From the NCBI GenBank assembly GCA_964035545.1, contig OZ037768.1, positions 3,890,241 through 3,954,240 of the forward strand: DNA of 64,000 bases, read 5' to 3'. The translations under genes and the position numbers were made by a program. Below are positions 1 through 14,420 of the stretch, piece by piece. Every line of letters begins with the position of its first letter. The stretch's first letter is position 1. This DNA comes from Bugula neritina. Its lineage: Eukaryota; Bryozoa; Gymnolaemata; Cheilostomatida; Bugulidae. Under the pieces are notes generated by a model. That model searched no databases and was not told the DNA's origin. It worked only from the letters and a program-made list of their open reading frames with translations.

Positions 1-238
1 CGGTAGTCTAATGAATATCTTGGTGCTGAAACAGGAAATGACATCACGTGCCAAAAATTTTCACGTATATTTTTAAACCCATTTACTGCAGAATAAATCT
101 AAAAAATAAAAGTTTTAACAAAAAGATGCTTTTTAAAATTTGACTTCAATACTAACATGACCACAGATATCACAAGACAATAGGTCGATGGTACAGACTA
201 ATATATTATAAACTCTGATAATGTAATTAATCTCGTAC

Positions 239-3200
239 TTTCCAATCTTGTAATCGTCTGGTTGGTAAGAAAGGTGGTCGACCAACACCTGCACCCCTTC
301 TTTGTCAGTGCCAGAGAACTGAGGCCATGTGTCTGGGCACAGGGACTTGTATCTCTGAAGGAAAAACTTGTGGGGGCGTCTATAGGCAAAACCCGCACGC
401 CTCACTCTCAAGTTTTCCATTAGTCCAAGGTACTTGACCTACAAGTAAAAAACCATCCTTCAATAGTGGTACAGGATGTTACCAGTACGTGATAAATAGT
501 TCTATTCATTTCTTTATGATATTTCTAGACAGAACCCAAGCACCTTCCAAAAAACAAAAGAAAAACAAAAACAAATTTATTTTATAGCTGTCAACAAATG
601 TCCCACCAATGAGGTGACAAATTTGTTTCAAAATAATTTAAAACAAAAACAAAAAAATCAGTTCTAAATCCTGTCAAAATACAACTGGATATAGACCTAC
701 CCAGACATATTTAACATGCTGTTATATCAATTACCTGGTGCTCTACAATAGACCTGCTGAATATTGAGGAGCGCTTGCTGTCGTTGGGTTTGATGCAGCG
801 CACGTACGACGGCTCCTTGGACATGAGGATAGTCATCAGCTGGGATAATGATTGTTTAAAGGAAGTGGCTGCAGAGTCGGGTCGCTTCTTGTTCTCCAGT
901 TCCTTATCAGTGAACATGTCTAACGTCACAGAATTGGTAGTCTGAGTCATGACCTACAGCAAGTTTAGGTGTAAAATGTGTTACATTACAACAAACTTAC
1001 CAAGATAATTTTGAATATTATTCCAAGTTGTTATGTTATGATATTAGGCATAAATTTAGGTTATTAAGACTCTAGGTATTTTTAAGAGTTTATGATTATT
1101 TATAGTTTTAAGATTTGTGGTATTATCAAGGGTTGACAACTCAGTAAAACATAATATAAAGTATGTATTGTAGAAATATGGCGCAAACTTAGACTAGCAC
1201 TAAAACTAAGACCTCATTTTCCCATTTTATTGCAATATTGAGTTAGCCGTAAACTGTGTACTCAAGCGACAAGATAAATGGGTGGAGCTAACCTTTTTCA
1301 GGTCTCTGAATAGTAAATCATTATTCTTCTCCAGAAAACCTTTGATGAAATATGTAACATCTCCTGCGTAGTGCTTCAGTTTAAACTCCTACAGTTGAAC
1401 ATGAGACAATTAAAAATCTAGATTTAATACGCCGTGTTACTTGATTCAACAGACAACAGCAACCTTGTCTGCAATATATAATATTGTCCATACAGTTTGC
1501 CTACATAAAACAAACAATATTGTTTATAATGTTGGCCTACATATAACGTTATTTACAAATTGTAGTAGTATATGATCCTAAATATAATACCTTTAAACAT
1601 TCAAGATTCACAGCAGTCAGACTCTAGAGCAAAGAATATTTAAATGCCGTTGTAAAATAAAACAAACATATTTTCACCACTTGATTTAACTAAGAAATGT
1701 TTGACCCCACTATTAGAATTAATGAATGAGAAGCAAACTGGTTGTCACCGTGGTAACCACATCAACAAACATACAGTTCTGCCCAGCTTCTTCCTAGTAG
1801 ATTTATCAGCTGTTTCGTGAGATGTGAAATGAAGATGACCACCAATGTTGTTACTCATCTTTGTCAGGAATGTTTCATCGGTGGGGTCACCAGGTCGCAC
1901 ACATTCCTCATCCTAAGGTCAAAGGTTGAATACACTAACTTATGCAATGTCACATAAACAAACTGTATTTACGTATGCATATCTGTATCTGTATATACAA
2001 TGCATCAATGGATATATGATGGTATATGATTGCATTTAGATAAACTGCATCATCTCAAGCTGTCATTATCTACATCACGTCATGAGCTGTCACACTGTCC
2101 ACATTCCCATCATTCCAACACCTTTCAGTACTAATTTAATATCTGAGTCATTACCAATACATTTGCATTAACACTTTGAATAAAAGGCTAAAATTCTACC
2201 AACCATAATTGCAATTATTCCCATAGGCTTAGCTTCAATCAGATCACAGATAATCTTGTTGTTGAAGTATTCCACGGGTTCCCACTACAAGTACAATGTA
2301 TTGTGTTTACTTCTTGATAACACTACTTCCTCTGCACACTACTTCCTCTGCACACTACTTCCTCTGCACACTACTTCCTCGGCACACTACTTCCTCTGCA
2401 CACTACTTCCTCTGCACACTACTTCCTCTGTACACTACTTCCTCTCCTTACTACTTCCTCTGTACACTACTTCCTCGGCACACTACTTCCTCTGCACATT
2501 ACTTCCTCTGCACACTATTTCCTCTGCACACTACTTCCTCTGTACACTACTTCCTCTGTACACAGGAATGCTGGTTAATTTGGAACAATTTACTCAAACA
2601 TAAAGCTGGTGTGTGCCTATTTGTATTCCAGGGCTAGTATTAGCACCCCCCCCCAACCTGCTACCCTGTGCTAAGCTAAGTTTGGTAATTCTACATACAA
2701 ATCATATCAACAAGAGCACAACACAATAATGCACATTTCTATCTGCTTCACAGGGAAAAGTTGAATCAATGATCAAGTTTTTCAAATGAATTTTCTATAT
2801 AACATAATTGAAACTAGACTGTCATTTTATAAATTTACTGATAAACTTTGAAACAAGGAAAATTGTTCAAAAGAACAAAAACTAAGTTATTTAAGAAATT
2901 TATTTTCTGCTTTTCAGTTAATGCCAATGTATTGAGATAGGAAATATGATAGTCTATGATAGAACAGTGTACATGAAAAGATAGTGCATGATTACATGTT
3001 AAAAGGGGAAAACATATTATCACACAACAGCTGGTGGAATACATGTGAGCAATCTATGTGTGATTCAAAAAACTAAAATGTAATTAGTTTACAAATAGAA
3101 TGAAGTTGGTGCATATTATATTCTAGTATGAGAAATAAATCAGTAGGGGGGGGGGGGGTTGTCTCACCTCTATGCCCTCCCTCAGATACTCATCCTGTTC

Positions 3201-6200
3201 AGACTTGAGAGTGAGCTCAATGAAGAGTTGTTGAAGCTTTTCGTTGCAGTAATTGATACAGAACTGTTCAAATCCGTTATTCTCAAATATTTCAAAGCCA
3301 TAAATATCCAACAGACCAAATAATGTCCGTCTTTCTTTTCTCTACACAATAATAAAACAAGAATTACAAAATACAATTTAGTTGTATTAAAAATCATAGT
3401 TTTAAGCAAATACATAAAAATAAAAACATAAAACTATCCAGTCATTTAGCTACACAATAGGGAGTAGTTATGATTTGGTGGTCAAATTACTGGCCTAGTG
3501 GTGATGTCAGTTAGAGCATCTGATAATGCCACAGTAAAGCCCTCAAACTATAATACTCACATAGTGAAAGGCACAGTCCACAGCCCCCTTAAAAACCCTT
3601 GTAACTAAGATTTATCACAGGAATGGAGACTTAAAACAAGAATGAGCTCTTGTAGCTGCGCAATGTTTGAAATTAAAATTCCATTTCACAACTTAATATG
3701 CTTAGGAGAGGCCAGAAATTCTTTGTTTCAAGTTAATACTAAAAAGTTAAGAGTCATGCATCACCCCCACATGTTACGCAACATCAGGTCAAATGAAGCA
3801 ATACCCAACCCTGACAGTGTTTGTCACATCAAGTGGTGGACGTGGGTAGTTGTAAGAGTTAGTGATGGGTTATTCTGTGTGTATACCAACACTTTCACCA
3901 TATATAATGCTAATACCAATACCATATTATATAGTACTGGTACTATGGTAGATAATAACAATACTATATAGTATACAATACCTATACTACAAAATATATA
4001 TCCTGCTAGAAAACTAAATAATTCTATATATAATATCTAATTCCCAATATAATAGTTAAAGGTAGGTAAAGGTGTAGGACGTAGGTGTTAGCTGGTACAC
4101 TGAACAGAAGTTATGTTGTTATGGAAGATATCAGTGATCACCTTCAGAGTTCTGTATCAGAGATACACAAAACTGTTCCTAAAAATTTCACTTTGATGTT
4201 ACAAAGAAGCTAAAATCTCTCTCTAAATTCTGTGTATAATTTATATAGTCTTCGGATTTAGATGAAATGTCCAGAAAAACTTTCTCTGAATGTGATCACT
4301 GAACATAGAAGCTATTATGTGCTGCCATATTAGCATTGGCAGCATGTAAACTAGTTCTAGTGCAACGTGAAGCATGCAGTGTGCACACTAGAGACATGAC
4401 CCTATCACACATTGGGAGACAGAACTGGGAGGGGGTTAAAGGAACCAACATATTATTAGCTGCCCTAGAGTTATTCAAACAATGCAGTTTCCAGCAACAG
4501 TATGGATTAGGATGCCAAGCTGTGAGCTCATTTACCTGCATCATTTCACACAGATGCTAAATAAAGTTCATGACAAATCTACATATTTCTGTATAGGATT
4601 GTCGTTATATAATTTTATAGCTGAATAGTACACATGATGTTACTCACACAATATACACTACAGTACACAAATAACACACTACAGTACACAACACACTACA
4701 GTACACAACTAACACACTGCTGTGCGAAACTAACACATTACTGTAAACAATACAATTTACTGTACATAACACACCACTGAACATAACGCACTACTGCTCA
4801 TAACTCAACACACCACACCTTCACACTCTCTCTCTTTATTTATATTACTAAAATTGTCACTTCAAACTTATTTATATAAAGCAATGTGATGGCGACCAAA
4901 TAGTAATGTTTACGTATTTACTGTAGTAACTATATTGGCCATACTGATAGCCAGTATGGCGCAGATGGTAGGTTTTGGATATACGCTACAGTTTATAAGC
5001 GGTGTTCTGCCTGTGTCACAACATATTCTTCACGCTGACTAAGTCAGCAAGCAGCAGAACAACGTCAACTATTGACACACTCACCGTTTTAAAGCAGGGA
5101 AGTTAGCGAGAAACCACAACAAAATAAAAGGAAAGAAAACACTGCAAAAATACAATGCAAGAAAGATCTTTTCCGCAATTAGAAAAATTACAGCCTTTCC
5201 TCAAAGACTGGTTTAGTGAATTAAGTAACAGATGTTTATACATGGACAGATTAAGGAAATCAACACTAATGAGGAATTATCCTCTCGGCATGACTGATGA
5301 CTGTGAAATTTGAGCTGAGCTCAGTTCATGTGTTTCTAATCGCTGACACAGCTGATAAGCTGACATATTAGCACACAGGAAGATACCATCTGACTAACCT
5401 TGCTGGTCAGTGAATCATTTATCCTCTGAACCAGCCAAGTGAACATCCTGTCGTACACAGCCTTGGCCAGCGCATCTCGAGCCTGATACGCCTGCTCTAC
5501 CGAGAGTGGAGTCTTTACCTGCAGCAAAATAATGTCAAATAGAACTTGTTAGAAATTAGGCTACATGCAATGCAAAAATTTCAAATATTAATATTATGCA
5601 ATTATATTACTAACTTGTGTAGTCTGAGGTACAAAATGCAGGTATAGAATTTGTAGAAATGTCACAAATATTGCAGGATAAACATTCAGCAAGTAGGCTA
5701 TGTGGCAAAAGTGTGTAACTTTACTGTGCATACTGCATATAACCCCATATATAACATGATGCAGTCTGAAGCAGCTATTCCTTACACTAGTTGTACAACT
5801 TAAAGCAGAACAAATAGATAATCTCAGGGGATTAAGTGCTACTCTATCATTATTTTTGACAGATGATAAATTTACATCTCACTGAGCTGTCACATCACAA
5901 TATTATGCTAAGTAGAAGCAGGGCCACTTGACAGCAGTGCTTGCAAGGTGTCTAGAGACTCATAGACACGCACAGGAAGTCCAACTGTAGGGTTACGTAA
6001 TAAATAGTGACAAACTTTCGTAGGATTTTACAAGTCAGCTGGGATACTTGAGTTACTATGGAAACAGAGGGGTTAAATAAAGGTCACCCAATGAAATCTG
6101 TGCAAAAAGTGTGATATTGAAAAATTAAGGAAGTAGAAAATATTATGTAATCAGATTGAAATTAATGAGAAATTTTAAGCAGTTTATTTTATTTTTTAGC

Positions 6201-9200
6201 AAATCTATATTTTCTCTTGTTTTCAATTCTTACAGGAAAATGGCAAGCTCTAATAACTATTTAATAAACCAGAGAGGCCGAGAATCTTCCAGGTGTTATT
6301 AAGTATTTCCTGTCTTATACTGGATTCATCTCCCTTGGTTAGAATTGCAAGCTGACTATGTCAACATTAAACGCTACAAGTGAATGTTGCAAGAGCCCAG
6401 TTCACGTATCTCTAACACAGCACATGTACGTCTCAACAGCATGCACAGTTTTCACAGTAGCTTTGGGTTGCCATAGCAACCAACACAACTATAGCTCACC
6501 TCGTCGCCCTTGGCTGCCACAGTTCGATTCAGCAAAGCAGCAAACAAAATGTTTTCATCACATCCCAGCAACTACAAGTTTCAAGTAAAACAATCAGATA
6601 ACACAGAAAGAAATATCTGGAGCAGTTTCAAGGGTACTGGTCTTGTGCCATTGTATAAGACTACGTGTCACCTGCAGTGACCTGCTATGCATTTCAAATA
6701 GCTATTATCTGACATTCATAAGTTCATATTCGTGATGACACCAGAAGACCTGAAGTGAACAATAATATTGGAGGTCAAAAAAAATTTAGCTACACTATTA
6801 CAGGTGAGGGTGTCATATTCATATTAGCATAGCTCAGCCTATCTTTGAATGGCGTTACGTGTTTCTGCTTTACTAAACTTACATGCCTTGCTTACTACCT
6901 GCTTGCATTTTATTCTACTTATTAATGCATCAAAAACCCCAACCTGCAGTACATTTGTAACCTCAGTTTAGAGTAGATGTTTGGGACGAGTCTATAGTTT
7001 CAGTTGCAGTTTAAGAAACTATTTCACAGAGGCTTTCATTGCCATTCTCATTTGAACTACTTTTTTTCAAAAATTGATGCCTTATTTTAAAATAAGTCAT
7101 TGAAAGCCAGTATATTTTTTGTACCAAAAGTTCATCTCAATTATCCAAAGAGCTTACCTTGCTGATAATAGCCACGTTCTTTTCATCTGAGATCTGGGTC
7201 CTGCTGCCCCTCTCCTGTACAAACTGAAGGTTACCAAGATGCAGAACACAAGCTACTATAGCAAATAAATCCTACAAAGAGACAGACTTTCAGGTGAAAA
7301 CATGTATATATAAATATTATTTATAGTATGACAGAGGTCATGCTTTCAAGTCCAGGTCATTGGTGATGTCAAAAATTTCTCAAACCATGTTGTTAGCATG
7401 GTAAGAGGCCTTAGCTCAAATGAAAACCCTTTCTATCAAGAGATGGGATGGGGAGAGATACTTTATACAAACGTGACTCTGTATACATATGAACACCATC
7501 AGATAATTGTTGAGTAGTAATGTTAGAACTGTATTGTCTTCATATTGTAGTGTAGAAATGTCTGTTTGGAAATGAATGTTCATTCATAGGCCAAAAGTTT
7601 TGAACACAATTAAGGCACGTATTTGGATATAGCTGACTAAGTGCGGCATGATTTCCAGTCAGCTTAGAATATTGGCTGCAGAATAGAAATTGAGTCAGCT
7701 ATAGCAAAAGTAAAGCAATATTTTAGTTGATATTTTGAGTTAAATTAAAATATTTTACCTGTTGCTTCTCGGGAGTGAAATCGCAAACATCTAAAGCATT
7801 TCTCACTACTTTAAACATGTTAGTATCATTGACAGTTACTTGGGAAGACTGCCCGTCCTACAACACATAATTTCTCTGCAAAAATCATCTTTAAACACTG
7901 AATTATTCTCAAGTGATATTTTGTTTTAATCTCTAAGCGGAATTGTTAGATTTTGGAGCTTCGATAGTAAAGTTGCCAGGGAAATCAGAAGTATGCTAAA
8001 TAAGATAGCCTACACATGCAGTGGGATGTTATCATTAAACAACATGACAAATTTGCTGCCAACACTTATACTGTGATACTTGTGATGACTCATTTCTTTG
8101 ATGATTTCTATTTTATTCAAAATTACAATATTAAAGTATGTTATGGTATTTACTGCATTTCAATTACATGCAAAGAAACGCAACAGTCTGATATCCCAAA
8201 TGCTGATATATGGAGTTTGTAGGAAAATACTAAACTCTATACTTATTTCAATTATTTAACAATAAATCTAAACCAAGTATCAGTTTATAGATTAATGTAA
8301 ATTTAAATATGTGAATTGACGTATTTTACTTATTAAACTTTTTAAAAGACTTCAACCTATTCAACGCAAGTTTAATGTAGAGTAGTAAAGTTCCTGTCCC
8401 CTACCTGACTCAGATACACATAATCCTGAGGATCTGAGGATAGGCACAGCTTTTCCAATAAAACCACATCATTTGAATTCAACAGCTCATAGAATATGTG
8501 GAAGTTCCTTTCACCAGGTGCATGACCGACGACCCTGGATTTCTCTAGCAAGTAATTGAGTATGTGACCCCCAACAGGAACACCCTATAGATGCCAACAG
8601 AGTCTTAAACTGGTTATATTGATGGTGAAAATATACTTTTATTCATTAATAGCAGATTATGCAAATTTAAACTTATTGGAATTTCCTGTATATAGATATA
8701 GCGTGTCCTAAACAAATTTAAACTACAGATTATAGTTATGGTAAGGCCAAAAAGATAATCTGCATCATGAATTCTACTTGAAACTTACTATCCAGTTAAC
8801 TGTATATAATACTATAGAAGTGATATAATTTAGTATTTGCTCATTATTGAACCATATAAGTTACCTGAAAATCAAATTGGATGTCCATATATTTCCCAAA
8901 TCTGCTAGAATTGTCATTTCGATTGGTCTTAGCATTGCCAAATGCCTGGATAGAAAGAGACAACATGCAATAAGCTGGACGCAGCTCATTAATATCAATT
9001 ACCAAGGCTAGATATCAGATGGATTGATTAATTCCAGTCATTCATTTGCCAAATTGTGACATTGTCGAATTAGCTCCTGCTAGAACATTTCCTCGAATCT
9101 AATTTTCTGGGTGACTAATAAGAATTCAGTAGTTCTAAGAAAGTTACCATTTGGTTGCCAACCACCAGATGGCTAACTATTTGAGAGTTATTATATCTGA

Positions 9201-12200
9201 TGAGATGTTATCACCAACTAGCTCTACTTCTCCTGTACTATTTCAATACTGGCACACTGAGTCATAGGTTTAGAACTACAGTGTCTAATGGCATAACAAC
9301 AAATGATACAGTAGTACTGCTCTATGGAATGTAAAATAAAAGTGTGGCCATAATGTGATTCATGATACATACCAGAAAATAGAATTATATTATACTAATT
9401 TATGTAACGTTACTCACATATATCTAAAGTAACGGGATAGGACCAGTAAGGAAAAGATATAGCACATAGTGAACACATATCATAATTTATATTCACACTC
9501 TAGGCTAACAATGAGTGCAAAAATAATGGACAAAGAGTATATTAAATTTATGCCATATAAAGTAAACCATAGAACAGCTATTAAATGTAGCATGTAATTA
9601 TATGCAGTTTGAACATGGCCATAAAATATCAATCGTATTATTCAAATAAGTGCATTTTTAGTCATAAAAATGAAAAATCTGTAATTTTTCCTCAATTACT
9701 TCCAGCTGTGAGTGCAAGGCACACCATGGTAATGAGTATTACTATTACTCATAGAGTAGCACTCATTGGGTGGCAAGGTCAGCGACCACTGCCGTGGCAA
9801 TCATTATTTACCTCCAGCAGAGGGTTGCTTTCTAGGAGCCTCTCTTTCACATCTTCCACTTCCTGTGAATGCCTACTAGCTTTAGCAATGTACTGCAAGA
9901 TCTTCTTACTAGCTTCTGTTTTCCCGGCACCAGATTCACCAGATATCAGCACACATTGATCTCTATTCTCCTCCAGCATGTAGCGGAATGCAGCATCGGA
10001 CAATGCAAATCTACAAATCACGGCAAAAACAAATTCCTTACAGACATATAAGGAACAGATTTATGCAACCATATACTTGTGTTATAATAGAATTTGAACA
10101 TTTACATTAAATATTGATCTAGCTATTAGTATCAAAAGATGATTTAATCATACACCTTATATCAGTGTTGCATAGCAAAATGAAAGTCTGAGCTAAACGA
10201 CAGGTTACCATGGTAACTCGATACAAACGCAGGAAACAGTATATAATAACATACTGTTTAAACAACATACTTACAGGAAATGCACCCAGCCTATGTACTT
10301 GGATAAAAAATGGACCAATTAAGATTTTAATAATCAATCAGCTACTCACACGTGAGGAGGCAACTCATAAAAGTCTTCACTTTTATATGTGCCCATAACC
10401 TGCTCTGAGTATATGGGAAGGTCTTTGTATGGGTTCATCGAGACCAGCACAGGGCCTATATATGTCTACAATAGATACAATACCCCATCACTTTGCAGCG
10501 TGTTGCTATCCATACATTTACATCTACATTCATGCTGTACACATTCCGAACAGCTTAGGGATTATAGGATTATTTAGCAATTGCATTGGAAAAAATAGTA
10601 AGACCACATACTGCAAATAGCAATGGGCCCACAAAACTGCTGGGCCAACCACACCCCCCCCCCCCTCCCTCCCTATTATATACAAGCTGTGATATTTGTA
10701 GTCAAGTTACTGTTTGATTTAGATTTTATATACGTGATATGGAGCAATAAAACTGTGTCAGATTATCAGTTACAGTTTGCTGTGAAGTAGACATTTCACT
10801 GAGTTAACTATTTAAAATAAACTGATGGATGCATCCATTCAACTTGGCCAGAGTTGACCTTCACTGGCTACAATGTATGGCGTCACAAATCCTGCTGTAT
10901 AGTGCTACAGTGCAGTCAGCAATTTTATGATGAGTCATTGTGCAGTGTACATACTCTGCATAGCTCTGTAAACAGTAAGTAGTGTGCAAAAACCCCAGGG
11001 TTCACTAGTAGCAGTAGGGAAAACTAACCTCAAGTAGAAGGGATTATGTGCTGTATTCACTGAATTGGATGGATTAATACATAATGATTCTACTTTAGGA
11101 AATTGAATGCAGGTCGTATCGTACTACCTATTATGACTAACAATGTTTTATGTAGATAGGAAAGCCACACCCACTAGTGCAGGCGGCTATAACAAAGTAA
11201 GATATTAACCGACTTGGTTATTTAACCTTATTTCTCCCTCTTCCCTGCCCTATCCTTTTCCTACCTCTCTTCTACCATACACTATTCATACTTCTATACT
11301 ACATTCTGCACATCTCTACTCTATTATCTACATATTTATACCCTATGTTCTAGCTATATCTACCCTACACTCTGCTCACCAATACTCTGCAGCCCCCTCC
11401 TATTCTATCAACCTTTACTCTATCCTTTTTCTCTCAGTTTTTGTTCCGCCTTAATTCTATTTCCCACTCTAATAACTGCATATAATGGTGTAACTAGCTC
11501 AAACAATAGCTCTAGGAACCCATGAAATCATATCCAACAGTTTCCCAATAGCTAGCTCAAAAGTGTAAAATCATACTGAATTTCCTATCAGCAGTAGTAT
11601 TAAAACGTGCAACAGAGTTGCAGAAGTTTAGCAGCTCCAAACAGCTGATATTTATTCTTTCTGCCAATTTCTGTCAATTGTTTATTGTATTTTCAACCGA
11701 TAAACTAAATATAGTAACTAAATATACAGAACTGGATTGTGCCACATGGCTCCACATGGCCAGTCAATAAACTATATTTAGGACAGTTAGTTGCCATCAG
11801 TATTACATCATGTAATAGAAGATAAGATACTATGTTACATAATATAATATAGTATAAATTATGTGATGCAAAACAGTAATATATGAACAAAGATTTCAGA
11901 ATATAACACAAAAACTGGTAGCATGATTGTTAACTCATCAGATGAGTGATGCCTGATAAAAACAGGTTTTCAGACCAGGAACCAATTTTCATGAGTAAAC
12001 ACTTGCATCTTTTCAGAGTGCATTTCAAGTGTCTAGGTGACTGTGTAAACTTCGGTCATAAATTTTATCTCCTAACATTTTTATCAGACATGCAGCACTG
12101 CAACATTCCTTATCAGTCCTGTTTAAATACTAGAAGAAACTTTATATACGACTGCAGGCTAAGTACTACTAGGTGGACCCATCGTACCCAATTAGGTGCC

Positions 12201-12513
12201 ATGTTTAAGTGTCCACTTGAATATGCTGCAACTGTTATCACCATTTCGTAATTGCAAGGCCCCTGCTAAGTGTGCTTTACCTTACAAATAGTTGTTACTG
12301 AAGAATAAGGAAGTTTCTAGACAATACAGCTCAAACAATGTACTAAATGTGATATACAAGACTCTTAAGGTGATGTGTGAAACTCACATAAATGAGGTCA
12401 TGTTTGAACCTCTTCTCAAGATTTTCGATGAATTCATCTAGACTGAGGTGGTTGTTGAGGAGCACAAAGTCCTGTACTCCAACCTTGTCACGTTCCAGCA
12501 AAGCAGACTCCAT
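239..12513 (-). CDS. MYO1C: Myosin-I heavy chain, MYO1C type, motor domain (3' part outside window)
   Basis: Single-headed, actin-based membrane motor. Fifteen coding exons read in frame on the minus strand: 12513-12388, 10465-10350, 10010-9812, 8945-8865, 8584-8405, 7857-7759, 7271-7158, 6571-6500, 5518-5399, 3341-3168, 2284-2204, 1912-1775, 1388-1293, 953-735, 438-239. They give about 671 residues, the whole motor. Seen: N-terminal [17 protein letters not shown]-loop [12 protein letters not shown], switch [19 protein letters not shown], switch [19 protein letters not shown], the relay sequence [30 protein letters not shown], and the converter start [20 protein letters not shown]. The TEDS-rule position, 16 residues before DALAK, is Asp, so no phosphorylation switch is needed there. 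The wording (MESAL start, [23 protein letters not shown]) fits MYO1C/MYO1H better than MYO1B, D or E from memory. IQ motifs and the TH1 tail lie left of position 1. Confidence 0.93.
2321..2560. repeat. 16-bp minisatellite in a myosin intron, about 15 units
   Basis: Fifteen near-perfect units of CACTACTTCCTCTGCA, with CTGTA, CGGCA and CTCCT variants, run without gaps. The array lies in the intron between exons 3341-3168 and 2284-2204, ending 36 bases upstream (in the minus sense) of the 2284 acceptor. The open frames across it are by-products of the repeat and are not genes. Confidence 0.95.
3146..3158. repeat. 13-base G run next to a myosin splice donor
   Basis: Thirteen consecutive G on the plus strand. 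In the minus-strand transcript this is a C run beginning ten bases into the intron that follows exon 3341-3168. Such runs are length-unstable and are a common place for assembly errors. Confidence 0.9.
4640..4815. repeat. Degenerate ACACTACAGTAC-type tandem repeat
   Basis: Loose repeats of CACTACAGTACACAA and ACTAACACACTRCTGT run across a myosin intron. Period and identity decay toward the right end. No coding content is supported here. Confidence 0.6.
7329..7485 (+). mobile_element. Diverged copy of the tRNA-derived SINE seen at 33431
   Basis: Shared with the better copy in the same order: a decayed B-box-like GCTTTCAAGTCC, then CATTGGTGATGT, a TTAGC-containing core, AAAACCCTTT, a short TATCA or TCATCA box, and an ATAAACTTGCGTGA-like end (here ATACAAACGTGA). 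The tRNA-like head is largely decayed. It lies inside a myosin intron. Similarity is judged by eye, so the boundaries are approximate. Confidence 0.55.
11220..11480. repeat. Pyrimidine-rich tract in the myosin 5' intron
   Basis: About 260 bases of the plus strand are dominated by C and T (runs such as TTTCTCCCTCTTCCC and CTATCCTTTTCCTACC) with scattered TACACTCT-like words. No open frame or periodicity is clear. It lies between the first two coding exons of the myosin gene and is purine-rich in the transcript sense. Confidence 0.6.
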
Positions 12514-12561
12514 TTTGTCTGTACCTAGGGCTAACGAATCTGAAACCACATCATAGATCAT
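12514..12561 (-). other. Possible in-frame N-terminal extension of the myosin-I
   Basis: Upstream of the MESAL start the frame stays open and reads [14 protein letters not shown]. Vertebrate MYO1C has longer isoforms, including nuclear myosin I, whose shared segment before MESAL is LALGSDGVRVT as I recall it. The local match ALG(S/T)D suggests the same alternative N-terminus. A TTTCAG acceptor at 12540-12545 could start this exon; an ATG at 12559-12561 also opens the frame. The upstream partner exon is not established. Confidence 0.4.
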
Positions 12562-14273
12562 TGTACAACCTATCGTTATACCACATTCTCTTATATGATG
12601 TTACAATTGAGTACATAATAGTATAATACTAATATAGTTACATGACACCATTAGTCACAGTATATTAGTCACACTATGAGTGTACCAGTCACACTACACA
12701 CAGTATATTAGTCACGCCATTAGTGTACCAGTCAGCTGAGATTAATTAGTGTAATGGGTGCATAATGCCAACATATGAACATTACTAGCACTGTAGACAC
12801 CACATTAATCAAGTAAAGGGATGATTTATTAATATTCAGCAAAGCTGTTAATGAATAATAAATTCCACTGCTAAAAAAGTATATGCATGCATGTATATTA
12901 CAGGCTGTACTGTAGACTTGCTAAGAATAGAGTGGTGAATGATATTGAAAACTTTTTAGTAGTAGTAGTTTAAATATTATACAATGCATTGTGCAAGTTT
13001 TAAATGCCAATTCAAACAGAACCATTGAGCTAAATCATTAATTAATACAATGTTATGATGTTTTTCGACTTTCACAACAGCTTGCCTGGTTGAAAAAAAT
13101 GGGGTGCTAAAACAAGCAATAAATTGACTTGCCTCGATAATGTCAACTAATTATAACTTAAGGAAGCTATAAACTATTAAAATTATTATTTGGCTTGAGA
13201 CTCCACATTTTTTTATATAAAAAATATATGCCATAAATATATTTTGCTGGGTTTTAATTAAACTCTTGAGTTAAAAAAAATAGAACAGTTTAAAAAACTG
13301 TTTTCAATTAATTAAAGACAGAATCATATGAATGTGATTAGCCTACAAGTATGACAACTAGTAATGTTTTCCTTGAACCAGCTAAAACCATTTCTAGTGA
13401 TTTCAAATAATGGCAGCTACTCTTCTAGAAATTTTAAGATAGGGACACATTGGATAAAAAATAAAATAATGCAATGACTAAGCTTCAGGTACAGTTTCTA
13501 TTACTGCACCTAATCTAAGTAATGGTAGTCCTGATTGCATTACAATCTAACAGTTCTGTACGAAAATTTGAACTTTGGAAGGTAAAATTGCAGATTTTTT
13601 GAATAGCATAAACCAATTGATATTTGTAACAATCTGTCTGTGACCTTAATCAACCCAAATATAAACCATGAATTATAAACCATAAGCTAAATGTTAACCT
13701 GCATCTCCTTCTAATAGTCTACTCGTTAGGACTACAATGAGCTTTTATAGTTATCAGACAAACCATCTAGAAAGTGGAGAGATATATTATCAATAGCTAC
13801 CTTCACTCAGCTATATTCATCAATTATTCAAACTTTAGAATAGCTACACTCAAGTTGCTGGGTAAGCCAGGCTTCTGAAATACAGCCACCACGGGCAAAA
13901 GTAGGTGGTCGCCAAACTAAGTGCCAAGTCATGGACTATATTTGCAATAAAATCAAAATGTCTCCTTAACAGTTAATGCCAAGGCAATAATAATTGAAAC
14001 AGGTCGACTATTAAAAGCCTATATAAATGGTAAAATGAATGACAAATAGCATAGATAAAATGGTTAGGGCTAAGTTGCTTACCTTATTCGGAAATATTGA
14101 TCAGTCAGAAATTAACTTCATAAAGCTCCAACATCAAGCAAGTACAGTTTCTCCTTGTAATAAAGAGGATCACTGTGTGAAAAGCATGCCCGTTGAGCTT
14201 GTTATACCACAAGCTATCTATTGATAGCCAAGTTCATGCATCAGTGGTCAGCGTCTGCACATGGATGACTCAC

Positions 14274-14420
14274 GAACACAGTCATTAATTCGCTGTTCAC
14301 TTGGAGTGCTGCAATCATATAATATATGCGACTTGTCACCACTTTATCAACCTGTTGTTGCGAAATGCCTTGTTGTGCGCCCTTAGCTCTTACGTTTCAA
14401 CCAATAGAATAGACTCGCAA
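14274..14420 (-). promoter_or_regulatory. Candidate promoter and first exon of the myosin-I
   Basis: On the minus strand, ATTGGTT (inverted CCAAT; plus strand AACCAAT at 14399) is followed by a GC-richer stretch with TAAGGGCGCACAAC. At 14273 there is a good donor, GTGAGT. An ATG at 14318 opens 15 codons starting MIAALQV up to that donor. This resembles the MALQV start of a long human MYO1C isoform, but the phase does not match the next exon, so it may be untranslated or unrelated. Confidence 0.3.

Noticed and set aside
2256-2637. Open frames of 113-115 residues rich in Leu/Thr/Ser/His
   Set aside because: They run through the 16-bp minisatellite; the repeated peptide is a by-product of the repeat and the region is a myosin intron.
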